From Streptomyces sp. NBC_01268 (GTDB lineage: Bacteria; Actinomycetota; Actinomycetes; Streptomycetales; Streptomycetaceae): a stretch of DNA of 64,000 nucleotides. The stretch spans positions 8,441,004 through 8,505,003 of the forward strand of contig NZ_CP108454.1 in NCBI RefSeq assembly GCF_036240795.1, written 5' to 3'. Under the pieces are notes generated by a model. That model ran no database searches. It was not told the origin of the DNA and was given only the letters and a program-made list of their open reading frames with translations. Shown piece after piece: positions 1-10,070 of this stretch. Position numbers and translations under genes: made by a program. How positions within the stretch are numbered: the stretch's first letter is position 1; each line of letters starts with the position of its first letter.

Positions 1-1011
1 CGCGGCGGGGTGGCCACGACCGGCGTGACGGCGGTGACCATGAACGTGACCGCGACGAACCCGACCGCGTCGACGTACGTGTCGGTCTACCCCACCGGGA
101 CGAACCGCCCTGCCACATCCAGTCTGAACGTGGCGGCCGGGCGGACCGCGCCGAACCTGGTGACCGTCCCGGTCGGCAAGGACGGCAAGGTCACGCTCTA
201 CAACCACTCCGGCTCCGTCGACCTTCTCGCCGACGTGGCCGGCTCCTACACACTCAGCGGCCAGGGCGACCGCTTCCGAGCGGTGACGCCCGCCCGGCTG
301 CTCAGCACCGTGACCGGCACGGGCGCGCCGAAGGCCGCCATCGGCCCGGGCAAGACGGTATCTGTACAGGTCGCGGGCCGTGGCGGGATTCCGGACACGG
401 GTGTGACAGCGGTGACGGTGAACGTGACCGCCACGAACCCGACCGCGGCGACGTACGTGTCGGCCTATCCGTACGGGACACCGCGCCCTGCCACGTCGAA
501 CCTGAATGTGACCGTTGGCCAGACCGTGGCCAACCTGGTGACCGTCCCGGTCAAGGACGGCAGGATCACGCTGTACAACCATGCCGGTTCGATCGATCTC
601 CTGGCCGACGTGGCCGGGTACTTCACCAGCGCGGCCGGGCAGGGCGACCGGTTCAGAGCAGTGGCCCCCGCCCGGATCCTGACCACCGTCACCGGTGTGG
701 GGGCGCCCAAGGCCAAGGTCGGCGCGGGCCAGATCGTGAACCTGCAGGTCGCGGGCCAGGGCGGCATACCGGTCACCGGCGTGTCCGCGATCGTCATGAA
801 CGTGACCGTCACCAGCCCGACCACGTCGACGTACGTGTCGGCTTATCCGTACGGGACCCCGCGGCCGGCGACCTCGAACCTGAACGTGACCGCCGGCCGT
901 ACACTCGCCAACCAGGTCGTCGTCCCGATCCGCGACGGCAAGGTGACGCTGTACAACCACTCCGGCGCGGTGGACCTCCTCGCCGATGTGGCGGGCTACT
1001 TCACCGAGTAA
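1..1011 (+). CDS. Secreted repeat protein, C-terminal part (starts before window)
   Basis: The frame is open from the first base, so the gene begins upstream and only its C-terminus is seen. The visible part is about 2.7 copies of a repeat of roughly 125 residues. Each unit runs from GDRFRAV and PAR, through QVAG.GGIP and NVTAT.PT, to a YP.GT.RPATS stretch, LN, TLYNHSG and DLLADVAGY. Such beta-rich repeats occur at the C-terminal end of secreted Streptomyces enzymes and surface proteins (family knowledge). The catalytic domain, if any, lies outside. The units are nearly identical, so they are probably kept similar by recombination. No function can be assigned from this part alone. Confidence 0.8.
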   Translation, partial: RGGVATTGVTAVTMNVTATNPTASTYVSVYPTGTNRPATSSLNVAAGRTAPNLVTVPVGKDGKVTLYNHSGSVDLLADVAGSYTLSGQGDRFRAVTPARLLSTVTGTGAPKAAIGPGKTVSVQVAGRGGIPDTGVTAVTVNVTATNPTAATYVSAYPYGTPRPATSNLNVTVGQTVANLVTVPVKDGRITLYNHAGSIDLLADVAGYFTSAAGQGDRFRAVAPARILTTVTGVGAPKAKVGAGQIVNLQVAGQGGIPVTGVSAIVMNVTVTSPTTSTYVSAYPYGTPRPATSNLNVTAGRTLANQVVVPIRDGKVTLYNHSGAVDLLADVAGYFTE

Positions 1012-1090
1012 GGCCGGTCGGCCCCCGAACAACCAGGGGCGGCGCACCGTTCTTGGTGTGACTCCCGTCGGCGCGTGCCGTCGCGGCTGG

Positions 1091-1783
1091 GATCCGTTCA
1101 CGTACCCGGAGATCCGCAAGTTCCTCGACGAAGCCCCCGCGATCCAGAACGTCGACAACCAGGTCGATGCGGCTCGGCTGGCTGCGGCTGGCGGCCGAGG
1201 AGTGCGGCAGGCCGCCGCGAAGGCGATGACCGGAACGCCTGAGGAGCTGGACGAGTTCCTCCTCTACGGCTTCGAGGGGCCGCTGGACATCGACCGGCAG
1301 GCTGAGATCGCCCGCATCTCAGGTATGGGTGGTTGCGAGGTCAAAGCCGAGGTCACAGCTGCGCTCAAGGGCACGGTTGCCGACCGTGAGGAGTTTCTGG
1401 CCAAGGGCCAGTACGAGGCACGGAAGCTGGACAACCAGGCGGAGGTCGCAGGCCTTGCGAGTGCCGGCGGCCCGAACATGAGGGCTGCAGCTACCGTCGC
1501 GCTCAAGGGCACGCCGGAGGACATCGTCGAGTTCCTGGAGATCGGGCAATTCACCGCCCGTGACCGGGACCAGGAGCTCATGTCCGTCGCGGATCTGGTC
1601 AAACAGGCCGAGCAGGCGGGCAGGCAGGCCGAGGACGCGGCCGAGGAGGCTGAGGAGGCCAAGGACAAGGCGGTCGAGTCCTCCAGGCTGGCCAAGGAAG
1701 CAGCCAGGAACGCCGCGGAGGAGCTGGCTGGAGCCAACATCAGTAAGAAAGAGCCGACGGAGGAACATCGAAGCGGATGCTGA
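1091..1783 (+). pseudogene. ALF-repeat protein fragment
   Basis: Three repeats of about 40 residues follow the pattern A.L...GG..V..AA..AL.GT.E...EFL..G, typical of actinobacterial ALF repeats (short repeats of unknown function, often in secreted or toxin-like proteins). A charged Ala/Glu/Lys coiled coil follows (around KQAEQAGRQAEDAAEEAE). The reading frame upstream of 1091 gives no sensible sequence and overlaps the previous gene, and the 3' end runs into IS110-like sequence at about 1745-1770. I read it as an internal fragment cut at both ends. No start or stop of its own is credible. Confidence 0.6.
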
Positions 1784-2365
1784 GCGTCTGCAGCAGCTCT
1801 TCCGCCGCGAGGCACCGCACCAGGTCCCTTGGTCCAAGAAGCGATGGGCAAGCAGGCCCGAGCCCTGCTGGTGCAACTGGACGCGGCCTGCGAAGCGGTT
1901 GCCGACCTCGCTCAGGTCACCGAGGAAGCCTTTCAAGCTCATCCCGACGCCCCGACCATGCTGCGCTTCCCCGGCATCGGCGCCCAGATCGGCGCACGAA
2001 TCCTCGCGGAGATCGGTGACGACCGCACTCGGTTCGCCACCACCGGAGGGCTGAGGGCATACGCGGGCGCGGCCCCCATCACCCGGGCCTCCGGTAAACG
2101 CCACTACGTCGGACGCCGGTTCGTCAAGAAGAACCGGCTCAACCACGTCGGCCACCTCTGGGCCTTCTCCTCCCTCAGCGGCTCGGTCGGCGCCGACGCC
2201 CACTGCCGCCGAGGACGTACCGGCGGAGACTGGCACATGCAGGCTCTGCGGCACCTGTTCAACCGGATGCTCGGCCAGCTCCACCACTGCCTTCAGGCCC
2301 GGGCTTCCTTCGACGAATCCACCGCCTTTCCCGTCACCCAGGGCAAAGAAGTCACGAGCAGCTGA
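1770..2365 (+). pseudogene. IS110-family transposase, C-terminal remnant
   Basis: The frame from 1829 contains the C-terminal transposase_20 domain of IS110 transposases: the helix-hairpin-helix-like FPGIGAQIGARILAEIGD, then GLRAYAGAAPITRASGK and the KKNRL..VGHLWAF block. The N-terminal DEDD catalytic domain is missing. Codons for the preceding segment (RLQQLFRREAPHQVP) lie in another frame and join at about 1830, so there is a frameshift as well as truncation. The C-terminus ends normally at 2365, 13 bp from the end of the convergent SUKH gene. Confidence 0.75.
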
Positions 2366-2377
2366 GCCTGGGACTGC

Positions 2378-2980
2378 CTACCAGTGCAACGTGATACTGC
2401 CGTCGGCGTTGATCTCCTCGCGCACGGTCTCGACGTGATGCTTCCAGGCAGGTATCTCTGCTTCGGCGGTCGCACGGAGCCAGTCGGTGAAGGACGCGTA
2501 AGTGCGGACGGGAACGTCTGCGTGCTCGCCTTCGGAGTATGACCAGACCTCGGGATCAGGTCCGGTGCCTCGCATGAACTCGAACTGATAGCCCTGATGC
2601 ATGTAGAAGACGCGATCGGTGGCCTCGAAGTGGAAAGGCGATTCGTTCTCTTCGAGGAGTTCGCGGGCAGCTGTCCCCAGGCCAAGGACGCGGGGGTGGT
2701 AGACGTCCTCCCCCTGCATGAAGCGCCCGGCGCCACCGCCGATCAGGGAGAGGAACTCTCGGTAGGCATCTGCCATCGGCGCTTGTTGATCACGCTCGAT
2801 GGCCAGGACGATCTCGGCTGGCAGGCCTTGGAGCTGATCGGGGCGGGCCGTGGTGCCGTCGGTGATCGCGTCGACCGTAGCCCGGACCCGCTGCTTCGGC
2901 GTCAGCAGGCCGGGCTCAACCAATGACTCCGGCTCCCGCCCCGTTGCTGGGCTCTCGTCTTGGCGTCGCTTCCACCACAT
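2378..2980 (-). CDS. SMI1/KNR4 (SUKH) family protein, probable immunity protein
   Basis: This 200-residue protein has the SUKH-fold pattern: LPAEIVLAIERDQQAP near residues 53-68, a YREFLSLIGGGAG block, then an LG..AAR.L loop and F..F....RVFYMHQGYQFEFM, the usual aromatic core of SMI1/KNR4 proteins. SUKH proteins often act as immunity proteins against polymorphic or contact-dependent toxins (family knowledge). No toxin gene is next to it here; the flanks are IS110 and IS701 sequences, so it may be an orphan. The ATG at 2980 gives a full-length product. Confidence 0.7.
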   Translation of the reverse strand: MWWKRRQDESPATGREPESLVEPGLLTPKQRVRATVDAITDGTTARPDQLQGLPAEIVLAIERDQQAPMADAYREFLSLIGGGAGRFMQGEDVYHPRVLGLGTAARELLEENESPFHFEATDRVFYMHQGYQFEFMRGTGPDPEVWSYSEGEHADVPVRTYASFTDWLRATAEAEIPAWKHHVETVREEINADGSITLHW

Positions 2981-3213
2981 CTGGCACCCCCATCCGCTCT
3001 GTGATCGAGAGCTTACGTGTGCTCCGATCCGGCCTTGATTCGGCCCGATCGGCTTGACGTCTTAATACTCCAGTGTAGTGATCTTGTTAGCGGGATGCCG
3101 GGTCACGGTCGGGCCGATTCCCGTCTCGATCGGTCCGGTCCGATGCGCTTGCCGTATCAGCTGGACTGGTCGGGGGAGGGGTAGCCGACGCTGTCCGTGC
3201 AGAAGCGGTCCTG

Positions 3214-3489
3214 CTACCGGGCCCGGGACAGTAGCCGCGGGACATCCCAGTCGAGGATGAATTCGCCGACGGTGTACTCGTCGGCGGTTCCGGATCCCAT
3301 GCGGGATCCGAGTCGGTCGAGGGAAACCACGAACTCGTTCAGGTCCTGCAGGACGGCGACGACATCGTTGAGGGGTATGCGGATCTCTCGGGAGGACATG
3401 TCCATCGGCCGATTCAATTCCAGAGCGGGTACTCCGGCCCAGATCGCGGTCTTGCTGGTCGGGGCTGGTCCGGGAGCGGATGCGGCCAC
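3214..3489 (-). CDS. Small hypothetical protein inside the IS701 element
   Basis: A 91-residue ORF lies between the left inverted repeat and the transposase start, on the opposite strand. The sequence looks like a real protein: MSSREIRIPLNDVVAVLQDLNEF, then DEYTVGEFILDWDVPRLL, alternating hydrophobic and charged residues. I do not recognise the family. It sits inside the inverted repeats, so it is a candidate passenger gene. It could instead be the tail of a host gene captured by an older insertion. The start at 3489 is the only one available in frame. Confidence 0.4.
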   Translation of the reverse strand: MAASAPGPAPTSKTAIWAGVPALELNRPMDMSSREIRIPLNDVVAVLQDLNEFVVSLDRLGSRMGSGTADEYTVGEFILDWDVPRLLSRAR

Positions 3490-3505
3490 CGTTGATCATC
3501 GGTGT

Positions 3506-4826
3506 GTGAAGACAGAAGATCAGACGGTGGCCGCCGGTCGCAGCATAGATCTCGGCCGCTGGCAGGAGACGTTCGAGGTCCTCATGGGCCGTATCGCAGG
3601 ACGGTTCGGCCGGGTAGAACCGCGGCGCCGGACACGGGCGTTCGTGCTCGGGTTGCTCTCGGAGCTGCCGCGCAAGAACTGCTGGACGCTGGCCGAGCAT
3701 GCCGGCGAAGCGAACTCGTACGGCCTGCAGCACCTGCTGTCGCGGGCCCAGTGGGATGCCGACGCGGTACGCGACGACATCCGCAGCTTCGTCGTCGAGC
3801 ACCTGCGCGACGCCTCGGCGGTGCTGGTCGTCGACGAGACTGGCGACCTCAAGAAGGGCCGTGCGCCGCCACCGTGGGCGTGCAGCGTCAGTACACCGGG
3901 ATCGCTGGACGCATCGAGAACAGCCAGGTCGCCGTCTACCTTGCCTACTCCACCCCGCTCGGTCACGCGGCGATCGACCGGGACCTGTATGTGCCGCGCT
4001 CCTGGACCGAGGACACGGCCCGCTGCCAGACCGCCGCCGGGATCCCGACACCGTCGGCTTTGCCACGAAGCCCGCACTCGCCGCCCGCATGATCGGCCGT
4101 GCCCTGGACGCCGGCGTCCCCGCATCCTGGGTGGCCGGCGACGAGGTCCACGGAGGCAACCCACACCTGCGAGCCGCTCTGGAGAAGCGGCAGGTCGGCT
4201 ACGTACTCGCCGTCGCCCGTGACCACCAGATCACCACACGCGCGGGCAAGTTCCGCGCGGACACCTTGGTCAAGAGGCTGCCGAGGCGGGCCTGGCAGAA
4301 ACGCTCCGCCGGGGCCGGAGCCAAAGGCCACCGCTTCTACGACTGGGCCCTGGCCGACATCGTCGACGACCGGCCCGGCCACCACCAGCTGCTTGTCCGC
4401 CGCAACCGGCGCACCGGCGAACTCGCCTTCCACCAGTGCTACTCAGCGACCCAGGTCCCGCTGTCCACCCTGGTGCAGGTCGCCGGACGCAGATGGACCG
4501 TCGAAGAGACCTTCCAGTCCGGCAAGGGCCTGGCCGGACTGGACGAACACCAAGTCAGACGCTGGACGTCCTGGCACCGCTGGGTCACCCTCGCCATGCT
4601 CGCCCACGCCTTTCTGGCCGTCGTCCGCGCCGACGAAGCCGCGCGCTGCCCCAGGCCGGACGAGCTGATACCGCTCACCTGCAACGAGATCCAACACCTG
4701 TTCAACACGCTCGCCGTCCGGCTCGTCCACGACACGGTCCACCGGCTCGACTGGTCCCATTGGCGACGTCACCACCAGGCCCGATCCCAAGCCAGCCACT
4801 ACCAGCGACAAGCCGCTCGGGCATGA
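3506..4826 (+). pseudogene. IS701-family transposase, frameshifted
   Basis: Coding begins at GTG 3506 (KTEDQTV) and reads through [13 protein letters not shown] and [11 protein letters not shown], the first catalytic Asp region of IS701 DDE transposases. The frame must shift at about 3870 to read [20 protein letters not shown], and again at about 4040 to read [28 protein letters not shown] and RRWTVEETFQSGKGLAGLDEHQVR. The last block contains the catalytic Glu and the family signature. Two frameshifts mean no full-length enzyme without frameshifting or sequence correction. Confidence 0.8.
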
Positions 4827-4854
4827 AGATCGCGAACTACAGCTGGAGTATTAA

Positions 4855-5470
4855 CTGCATGAGGTGTCTTTGTACGCGTAGCCGGACACAGAGGTCTCCT
4901 TGCGGACGGGCCGGGGCGGCGGGCCGATCCGGTGGCCGTACGCTGCCCGGATGACCCCGTCCTCATCCGCCCCGCCGCGCCCTCGGCGCCGGGCCCGCCG
5001 TACAGCCGATCCGCGCCCAGGAGGCGGACTTGCTGCGCGGCCTGCCGCCCATCGAGATGCCCGACCCGGACGAACTTCGTGCGCGGGGAGTGCTCGGGCC
5101 GCCGCCAGCGCCTGCGCCGAGGTCGCGCCGTGTCCTCGGCGCCGGACGCACTCCGGGGGCGTCGGTCACCGGCAGCACGGACAACGGACGTGGCGATGGT
5201 GGCGTGGAGCGCGAGGGCATGGAGCCGAACGAGTAGGGGTTTTCCATCGAACTCTCGGTCGAATGAAAATCGCGGATCTGTGGCGGCGGCGGAGTGCCGA
5301 AGCCGTTCCGGCGGGCGGCGGGCGGCCGGCGGCCCTGAGGGGCCGTAACGTCCCAGGTCAGCCCAACTGCCGTACCGTGCCTGCGATCCGGTCTCCAGCA
5401 GCGACACGCGGTACGGGTCGAAATTGAAGTCCGCCCCAAGATCCAGTGGTTGGATTGCATCAGACACTGC
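4855..5470. other. Region without a confident gene
   Basis: About 600 bp lie between the IS701 right end and the IS5 left end. A minus-strand frame starting at GTG 5467 begins with gene-like sequence (MSDAIQPLDLGADFNFDPYR) but degenerates into Arg-rich sequence. A plus-strand frame near 5000-5090 reads QEADLLRGLPPIEMPDPDEL, also gene-like but short. I cannot place either in a family and treat the stretch as decayed coding sequence. Confidence 0.4.
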
Positions 5471-5511
5471 TTACGAGCTGGTGCGTGATAGCGGTGGAGA
5501 CGTGTTTGCCT

Positions 5512-5557
5512 GGTCGAGGTCGAGGTCGAGGTCGAGGTCGAGGTCGAGGTCGAGGTC
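5512..5557 (+). repeat. GGTCGA hexanucleotide tandem repeat
   Basis: About 7.5 uninterrupted copies of GGTCGA lie between the stop codon of the IS5 transposase and its left inverted repeat. The copies are identical, so the tract is probably young and made by slippage. Confidence 0.85.
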
Positions 5558-6486
5558 AGGCGTTGGCGGTGCGGTCGGAGACGAGGCTGTCGATGGCCCG
5601 GTAGGTGTCGGGCAGAGTCTCGCGCCGGTGGATCCAGCGGGCCAGCTGCTTCCAGCGTTTGTGGTCGGGAAGTGCCTGCTCGACGGTGATGCGCTTCGAT
5701 GAGTGTTTGTGTCGGGCTTCTTCTCTGGCTGCGTGCACGTGCGGAAGGGCGATCTTGTTTGGCGCTCCGGGCGGTGTGATCGCCTGTCCAGGTGGTCGCG
5801 GCGGAGGCCCAGATATCCGTCGTGCAGGAGAACCTCCACATCAGGGAAGTGCTGGAAGCAGACACCGATTCCTTCGTTGCGTGTGGCGGTCGCGTCATGC
5901 ATCCGCGCTGGTCGCAGGGCATCAGTCCCAAACGGGCGGCCCTGGTGGTCGGCGATGACGGTGACCTTCATCGTGTTCGGCTTCTTCTTCCCCGAGACGA
6001 ACGCCCGGCGTCCGCCGCGGCCGGCCAAGGGTCTGCGGACCTGGATCTCGGTGGCGTCCAGCCGCAGTTCGATGCCCTCGGCCTGGCATAGGCGAACACG
6101 TCCGCCAGGGTCCGAAGCCGCAGGCCAGGACGGTCGGGCACCGCGCATCCGCGTTCGGCCAGAAGTCTGCGTATCTCTCCGGTAGCCCGGGTGATGGTGG
6201 AGCGGTCGACACCGAACAGCAGGGCGAGGACTGAGTGCGGGAGATCGTGTCGCAGGTGGATCAAGGTGGCGATCAGCCGGTCGACGAACACCAGCCGAGG
6301 TCGGGCGCCTGCCCTGCCTCGCGTTTTCTGGCCCCTCCACGTGCCTCGTGACGGCGTCCCCCGACAGCGGCCTGCCACGGATCGGCCAACTCCGCAGCCA
6401 GGCAAGTCAGATGCTGCCGGGAGATGCCTGTAAACAACTGATGCGCGAGAACCGCCGGCCGACCATGATTGCCACAGCCGGATCAT
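5556..6486 (-). pseudogene. IS5-family transposase (HARBI1-like DDE), frameshifted
   Basis: From ATG 6486 the first frame is soon lost. The domain can be followed as RLVFVDRLIATLIHLRHDLPHSVLALLFGVDRSTITRA (helix-turn-helix), then LRLDATEIQVRRP with the first catalytic Asp, GKKKPNTMKVTVIADHQGR, HDATATRNEGI, and in a third frame ITVEQALPDHKRWKQLARW to the stop at 5556. The parts are in the right order but in three frames, so the gene is inactive as it stands. Confidence 0.75.
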
Positions 6487-6542
6487 GCCATCCACCAGCA
6501 CGGACGCCTCACCCGCTATCACGCACCAGCTCGTAAGAGGCC

Positions 6543-7075
6543 CTAACAAAGGCGTTGGACGTGTCGGTGAGTGATGAGGCAGGTGGCGAGGTCGAGCAAG
6601 GCTTCGTGGGTGTCGTCGCGTCGTTCCCAGTGGACGCGTAGCCGTCGGAAGCCGTGCAGCCAGGCAATCGTCCGCTCGATGACCCAGCGGGGACGCCCAG
6701 GCCGGAGCCGTGCGGGACGCCTCGTCGGGCGATGGCTGGTTGACGCCCATGGCACAGACTAGCCGGCGGTATTGTCGTGGTCGTAGCCCCGGTCGGCCAG
6801 CAGCGAGCCCGGTCGTCGCCTTGGCCGGCCGACCAGGAAGGCGACGGGGACGGGATCGCGAGCAGGGCGTGATCGTGCTGGAAGCGCTGGCCTTGAGGCC
6901 GAGTCTTCCGTCCTGATTTTCCCCGAAGGATGAGCGAGGCGCCGCGCGTCCGGGCGACCTGCTTGTACGCGGCGTCGGGTGCGAGATCCGCGGACTGCAC
7001 CGTCTCCACCAGGTCTGGTGTCGGAGGGGGGAGGTCCTACTCCTCCTGCTGGCAGACGGAGGCCATTTCACCCCG
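6543..7075 (-). pseudogene. Second IS5-type (DDE_Tnp_1) transposase remnant
   Basis: The minus strand reads VETVQSADLAPDAAYKQVAR near 7009, then a segment around QRFQHDHALLAIP, and ends with RPRWVIERTIAWLHGFRRLRVHWERR and the usual C-terminal LDLATCLITHRHVQRLC. The ERT..WL..FRRL motif holds the catalytic Glu of this transposase group. The pieces lie in three frames and the N-terminal part is missing, so it is a remnant. It differs from the adjacent element at 5471-6537. Confidence 0.65.
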
Positions 7076-7167
7076 AAAATGGGTGCCCCGGCTCCTGTCG
7101 CCGATCGGCCAGATCAAGACCCGAAACTGGGCGGTCCGGGCTGACGGCCGACGCTACGGTAGCGGCC

Positions 7168-7635
7168 ATGGATCCTGAGACGGCGTTCGCCGGCGAAGAA
7201 CTATTCGCCCATGCCCGGCCCTGGGACGTGGTGTATGACGCGTTGTGGGTGTCACACAGCGAGTTCTGGCTGGTAGCCGGCAACGGACCCGGCGCTGACG
7301 TCGTGACCGCCATCCCTGAGGGTGACTCCGTGAAGGGCAACGGAGAGGCGATCGGTATTGCCACGCTGGGCTCGGCTGGGCGGATCGCGGTTGCGCTGTC
7401 CGTCTGGGAGGCGTCCGCGCCGGACGGTCAAGGCACGCTGCTGGGAACGTCTCGCATCATGGTGCCTGACAGAGAGCTTGCGGTTGTCAACGTGGAAGGC
7501 CGGGAGCCCGGCCCCGTCCTGGTGGTCTTGGACGAGGGTGAGCACGAGGTGAAGGTGTGGCGGCTTGCGCCAGGGAGTGCTGATGATCCCGAGCGCTATG
7601 ACGTCCGCGTGTGGCTGTGCCCCGCCCGTGGTTGA
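7168..7635 (+). CDS. Hypothetical protein, 155 residues
   Basis: Start is ATG 7168; the upstream in-frame sequence belongs to the insertion debris. The product has alternating beta-strand-like segments (LFAHARPWDVVYDALWV, EFWLVAGNGPGADVV, PVLVVLDEGEHEVKVWRL) and ends in VRVWLCPARG. There is no signal peptide or membrane segment. I do not recognise a family. It stands alone between IS debris and the convergent nuclease pseudogene. Confidence 0.6.
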   Translation: MDPETAFAGEELFAHARPWDVVYDALWVSHSEFWLVAGNGPGADVVTAIPEGDSVKGNGEAIGIATLGSAGRIAVALSVWEASAPDGQGTLLGTSRIMVPDRELAVVNVEGREPGPVLVVLDEGEHEVKVWRLAPGSADDPERYDVRVWLCPARG

Positions 7636-7690
7636 CCAGGGCACAGCCTGAGCGTGCGGTTGAGTTACATCCTGGTCGTCAGCGTGGACG

Positions 7691-8839
7691 TCACGGCGTG
7701 ATCGTCACGATGAACTTGTCCTTGTGGAGGATCCGGTCCTTGGTGTACCAGTTCCCGAGGGTCGCTCCGGCAGAGCGGTTCTGTGAGAGGTCGAGGTACA
7801 CGGAGAAGTTGGTCCCTGCGGCCGGCCCCTCCCAGGTCGATCCGAAGGGGATCGTCGCAGTCCAGGCCCGTGGGGTCTGCGGGCCTGATGGGCGCGCAGG
7901 CGTTGTTCTTGGCCGTGATGTTCTTCTGCCGCTGGGTAGCGGCGACCGCGTCCCAGCCTTCGTACAGCCGGGTCAGCGGGCGGTCCACCGTACCCCCGGG
8001 GATGGACTTGCCTGCGACGACAGTGTGGTGGCGCTCGGGTTGTTGAGCGCCGTGTAGATGTCTGCCGCAACGGCCCCGTGCGCGGTGGAGCTGACGCCGT
8101 AGGTGAGGTTCGGCGTGACCTGGTCGAAGATCCCGCTGCCGACGGTGCCTTCGAGGTAGCTGGCCGAGTCAAGCCTGATCCCGGTGATCGCATCCCGGTA
8201 GTTGAGGATGCCGGGGCTGGTGACCATGGAGATGGGGCAGCGCGACACGAAATCCCGGCCGACTGCCAGGGACTTGTCCTGGTCGAACACGGTCGTGGCG
8301 ACCGCGTTGCCGTTGGCTCGCCACTGCTCGATCGTCTTCGGATTGTTGGCGCTGTTGATGATTCCGCAGGCCGGATTGGAGCCGTCAGATCCGCTGTATC
8401 CCAGCGTGTCTCCGACCACCTCGAAGGCCAGGTCGTTGTGGTAGCCCACGAAGTCGAAGAATCCGAGATTGGCCTGGTAGTAGATCTCCCGGTAATCCTG
8501 CGGCGCCTGTCCCGCAGTGGTTTGCACGTAGCTCGTTGTTCCGACGACCTTCCCCGTGCTGTCCACCCAGTTGAACGCCTGCTTCTTGACGGAGCAGTAC
8601 TGGAAGTGACTGACCACCCTCGCACCCTGCTGCCCGCCGAGGATGTTCCGGCAGTCGTTGATGGGGTCGTACGCGAGGTTCGTCCGCCTGCTGGGGCCGC
8701 CGTCCTTGTAACTGTCCAGGTTGACGTTGTACTTGGCGCCAGTGTGCTGGGCTATGACGTCGCCGTGCTCGGTCTGTGTGGCCCAACCGGGCTCGGCAGT
8801 CTTCCTCGAACGGTTCCGCGCAATGGTGTCGATCGGCAC
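7691..8839 (-). pseudogene. Secreted-type protein with NucA/NucB deoxyribonuclease domain, frameshifted
   Basis: The main frame (8839 to about 7985) carries a long extracellular-looking region (AKYNVNLDSYKDGG, CRNILGGQQGARV, CSVKKQAFNW). The last third is split: RLYEGWDAVAATQRQKNI and CAPIRPADPTGLDCD lie in a second frame, and FSVYLDLSQNRSAGATLGN followed by DRILHKDKFIVTITP lies in a third, ending at 7691. The DPTGLDCDE-type core and the C-terminal KDKF.V motif are typical of NucA/NucB DNases. Two frameshifts and the absence of a signal peptide at the N-terminus indicate a pseudogene. Confidence 0.65.
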
Positions 8840-8975
8840 CCTGTCTCCTCTTGGGGATGGGGTGCTCTGCGTCGACGGTTTGATGGATCACAGTTGAGGT
8901 TGACCTTGGGGCAGGGTGGAGGCTCATCGCATCGGCACGACGCCGACCCGGGCACAACCGATGTGAAGGAGCAAC

Positions 8976-10070
8976 ATGTCCACCAACCTTTCCGGCCAGG
9001 GCCAGGATCGTCCGGAGCTGCAGAAGGCGATCGAGGAGTTGGCCGAGGCTGGCTTCGTCGGGATCCAGCTCCGGGTGAACGACGAGCAGGGCGAGTGGGT
9101 CGGCAGTGCTGGTGTGCGCGAGCTGGGCCAGAACGCCAAGCCGCTGACGAACGGGCACTTCCGCATCGGCAGCAGCACCAAGAACTTCGTCGCCACCTCG
9201 GTGCTCTTGCTGGTGGCCGAGGGAAGGATCGGCCTGGACGCCCCTGCCGATGACTACCTGCCCGAGTTCGGTCTCGACCGGAGGATCACTGTGCGGATGC
9301 TGCTGCAGCACACCAGCGGCATCTTCAACCACACCGGCGAGCTCTACGAGGACGGGACGATTGTGCTGGGGGTTCCCTGGCAGGGCAAGGAGTGGGTGGA
9401 CAACCGGTTCAAGACCTACCTGCCCGAGGAGCTGGTACGGCTGTCGTTGTCCAAGCCGGCGCGGTTCGCGCCGGGGGCGGGTTGGAGCTATGCCAACACC
9501 AACTACGTGCTGGCCCGGCTGGTGGTCGAGAAGGTCACCGGCCGTCCGTTCGTCGAGGAGTTGCAGCGGCTGATCCTGGGGCCGCTGGGGATGACCGGCA
9601 CCGTGGCGCCGGGCCCCTCGCCGGAGATCCCCGAGCCGCACAACCACGGCTACTACCGCTACGAGGACGTCGGACAAGAGCGGACGGTCGATGTCACCCG
9701 TCAGAACCCGTCCTGGGTCGGAGCCGGCGGCGACATGATCTCGACCACCCGGGACCTGCACACGTACTTCTCCGCAGTGATGGGCGGCAAGCTCCTGCCG
9801 GCCGAGCTGCTGGCCGAGATGCGCACGCCGGAGGCGACGGTCGGCTACGGCCTTGGAGTGTTCGCGCAGGAAACGGAGGGCGGCACCGTCTTCCACCACA
9901 ACGGCGCCACCATGGGCTCGGCGGCGCTGATGTACAGCACCCCCGACGGCAGCAAGACCCTGACCGCCGGGCTGACCTGGGTGGACGACGCCGACCTGTC
10001 GATAGCACCGGCATTCCAGACCGCCCAGCAGCGTTTCGTCGACGCAGTGTTCTGCGGCAAACTGGGCTGA
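8976..10070 (+). CDS. Serine hydrolase of the beta-lactamase/D-Ala-D-Ala carboxypeptidase family
   Basis: A complete 364-residue member of the class C beta-lactamase-like family. The catalytic SxxK is S66-S67-T68-K69 in IGSSTKNF, the YxN motif is Y172-A-N174, and the third motif is HHNG at 307-310. LLQHTSGI near 110-116 is also characteristic. Substrates of this family range from peptidoglycan stem peptides to esters and cannot be deduced here. There is no N-terminal signal peptide, so it is probably cytosolic. The stop TGA overlaps the ATG of the MerR gene, implying one transcript and translational coupling. Confidence 0.85.
   Translation: MSTNLSGQGQDRPELQKAIEELAEAGFVGIQLRVNDEQGEWVGSAGVRELGQNAKPLTNGHFRIGSSTKNFVATSVLLLVAEGRIGLDAPADDYLPEFGLDRRITVRMLLQHTSGIFNHTGELYEDGTIVLGVPWQGKEWVDNRFKTYLPEELVRLSLSKPARFAPGAGWSYANTNYVLARLVVEKVTGRPFVEELQRLILGPLGMTGTVAPGPSPEIPEPHNHGYYRYEDVGQERTVDVTRQNPSWVGAGGDMISTTRDLHTYFSAVMGGKLLPAELLAEMRTPEATVGYGLGVFAQETEGGTVFHHNGATMGSAALMYSTPDGSKTLTAGLTWVDDADLSIAPAFQTAQQRFVDAVFCGKLG

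Larger units (their letters stand above)
3066..4850 (+). mobile_element. IS701-family insertion sequence with TTAA target duplication
   Basis: The ends are TACTCCAG at 3066 and CTGGAGTA ending at 4850, an imperfect inverted repeat that extends inward (TACTCCAGTGTAGT versus TACTCCAGCTGTAGT). TTAA lies directly outside each end (3062-3065 and 4851-4854), matching the 4-bp YTAR duplications known for the IS701 family. The 1785-bp element holds a frameshifted transposase on the plus strand and about 440 bp of extra sequence at its left end with a minus-strand ORF. It is longer than a typical IS701 of about 1.4 kb. Confidence 0.75.
5471..6537 (-). mobile_element. IS5-family insertion sequence
   Basis: An almost perfect terminal inverted repeat of about 24 bp bounds the element: CTTACGAGCTGGTGCGTGAT at 5470 and its reverse complement ending at 6537. 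The interior encodes a minus-strand DDE transposase interrupted by frameshifts, plus a hexanucleotide repeat tract next to the left end. The right end abuts a second, different IS5-type remnant, so this element may have inserted at the edge of the older one. Confidence 0.65.

Noticed and set aside
1319..2287. 322-codon minus-strand ORF over the ALF and IS110 remnants
   Set aside because: Both plus-strand families are recognisable, so this is their antisense frame.
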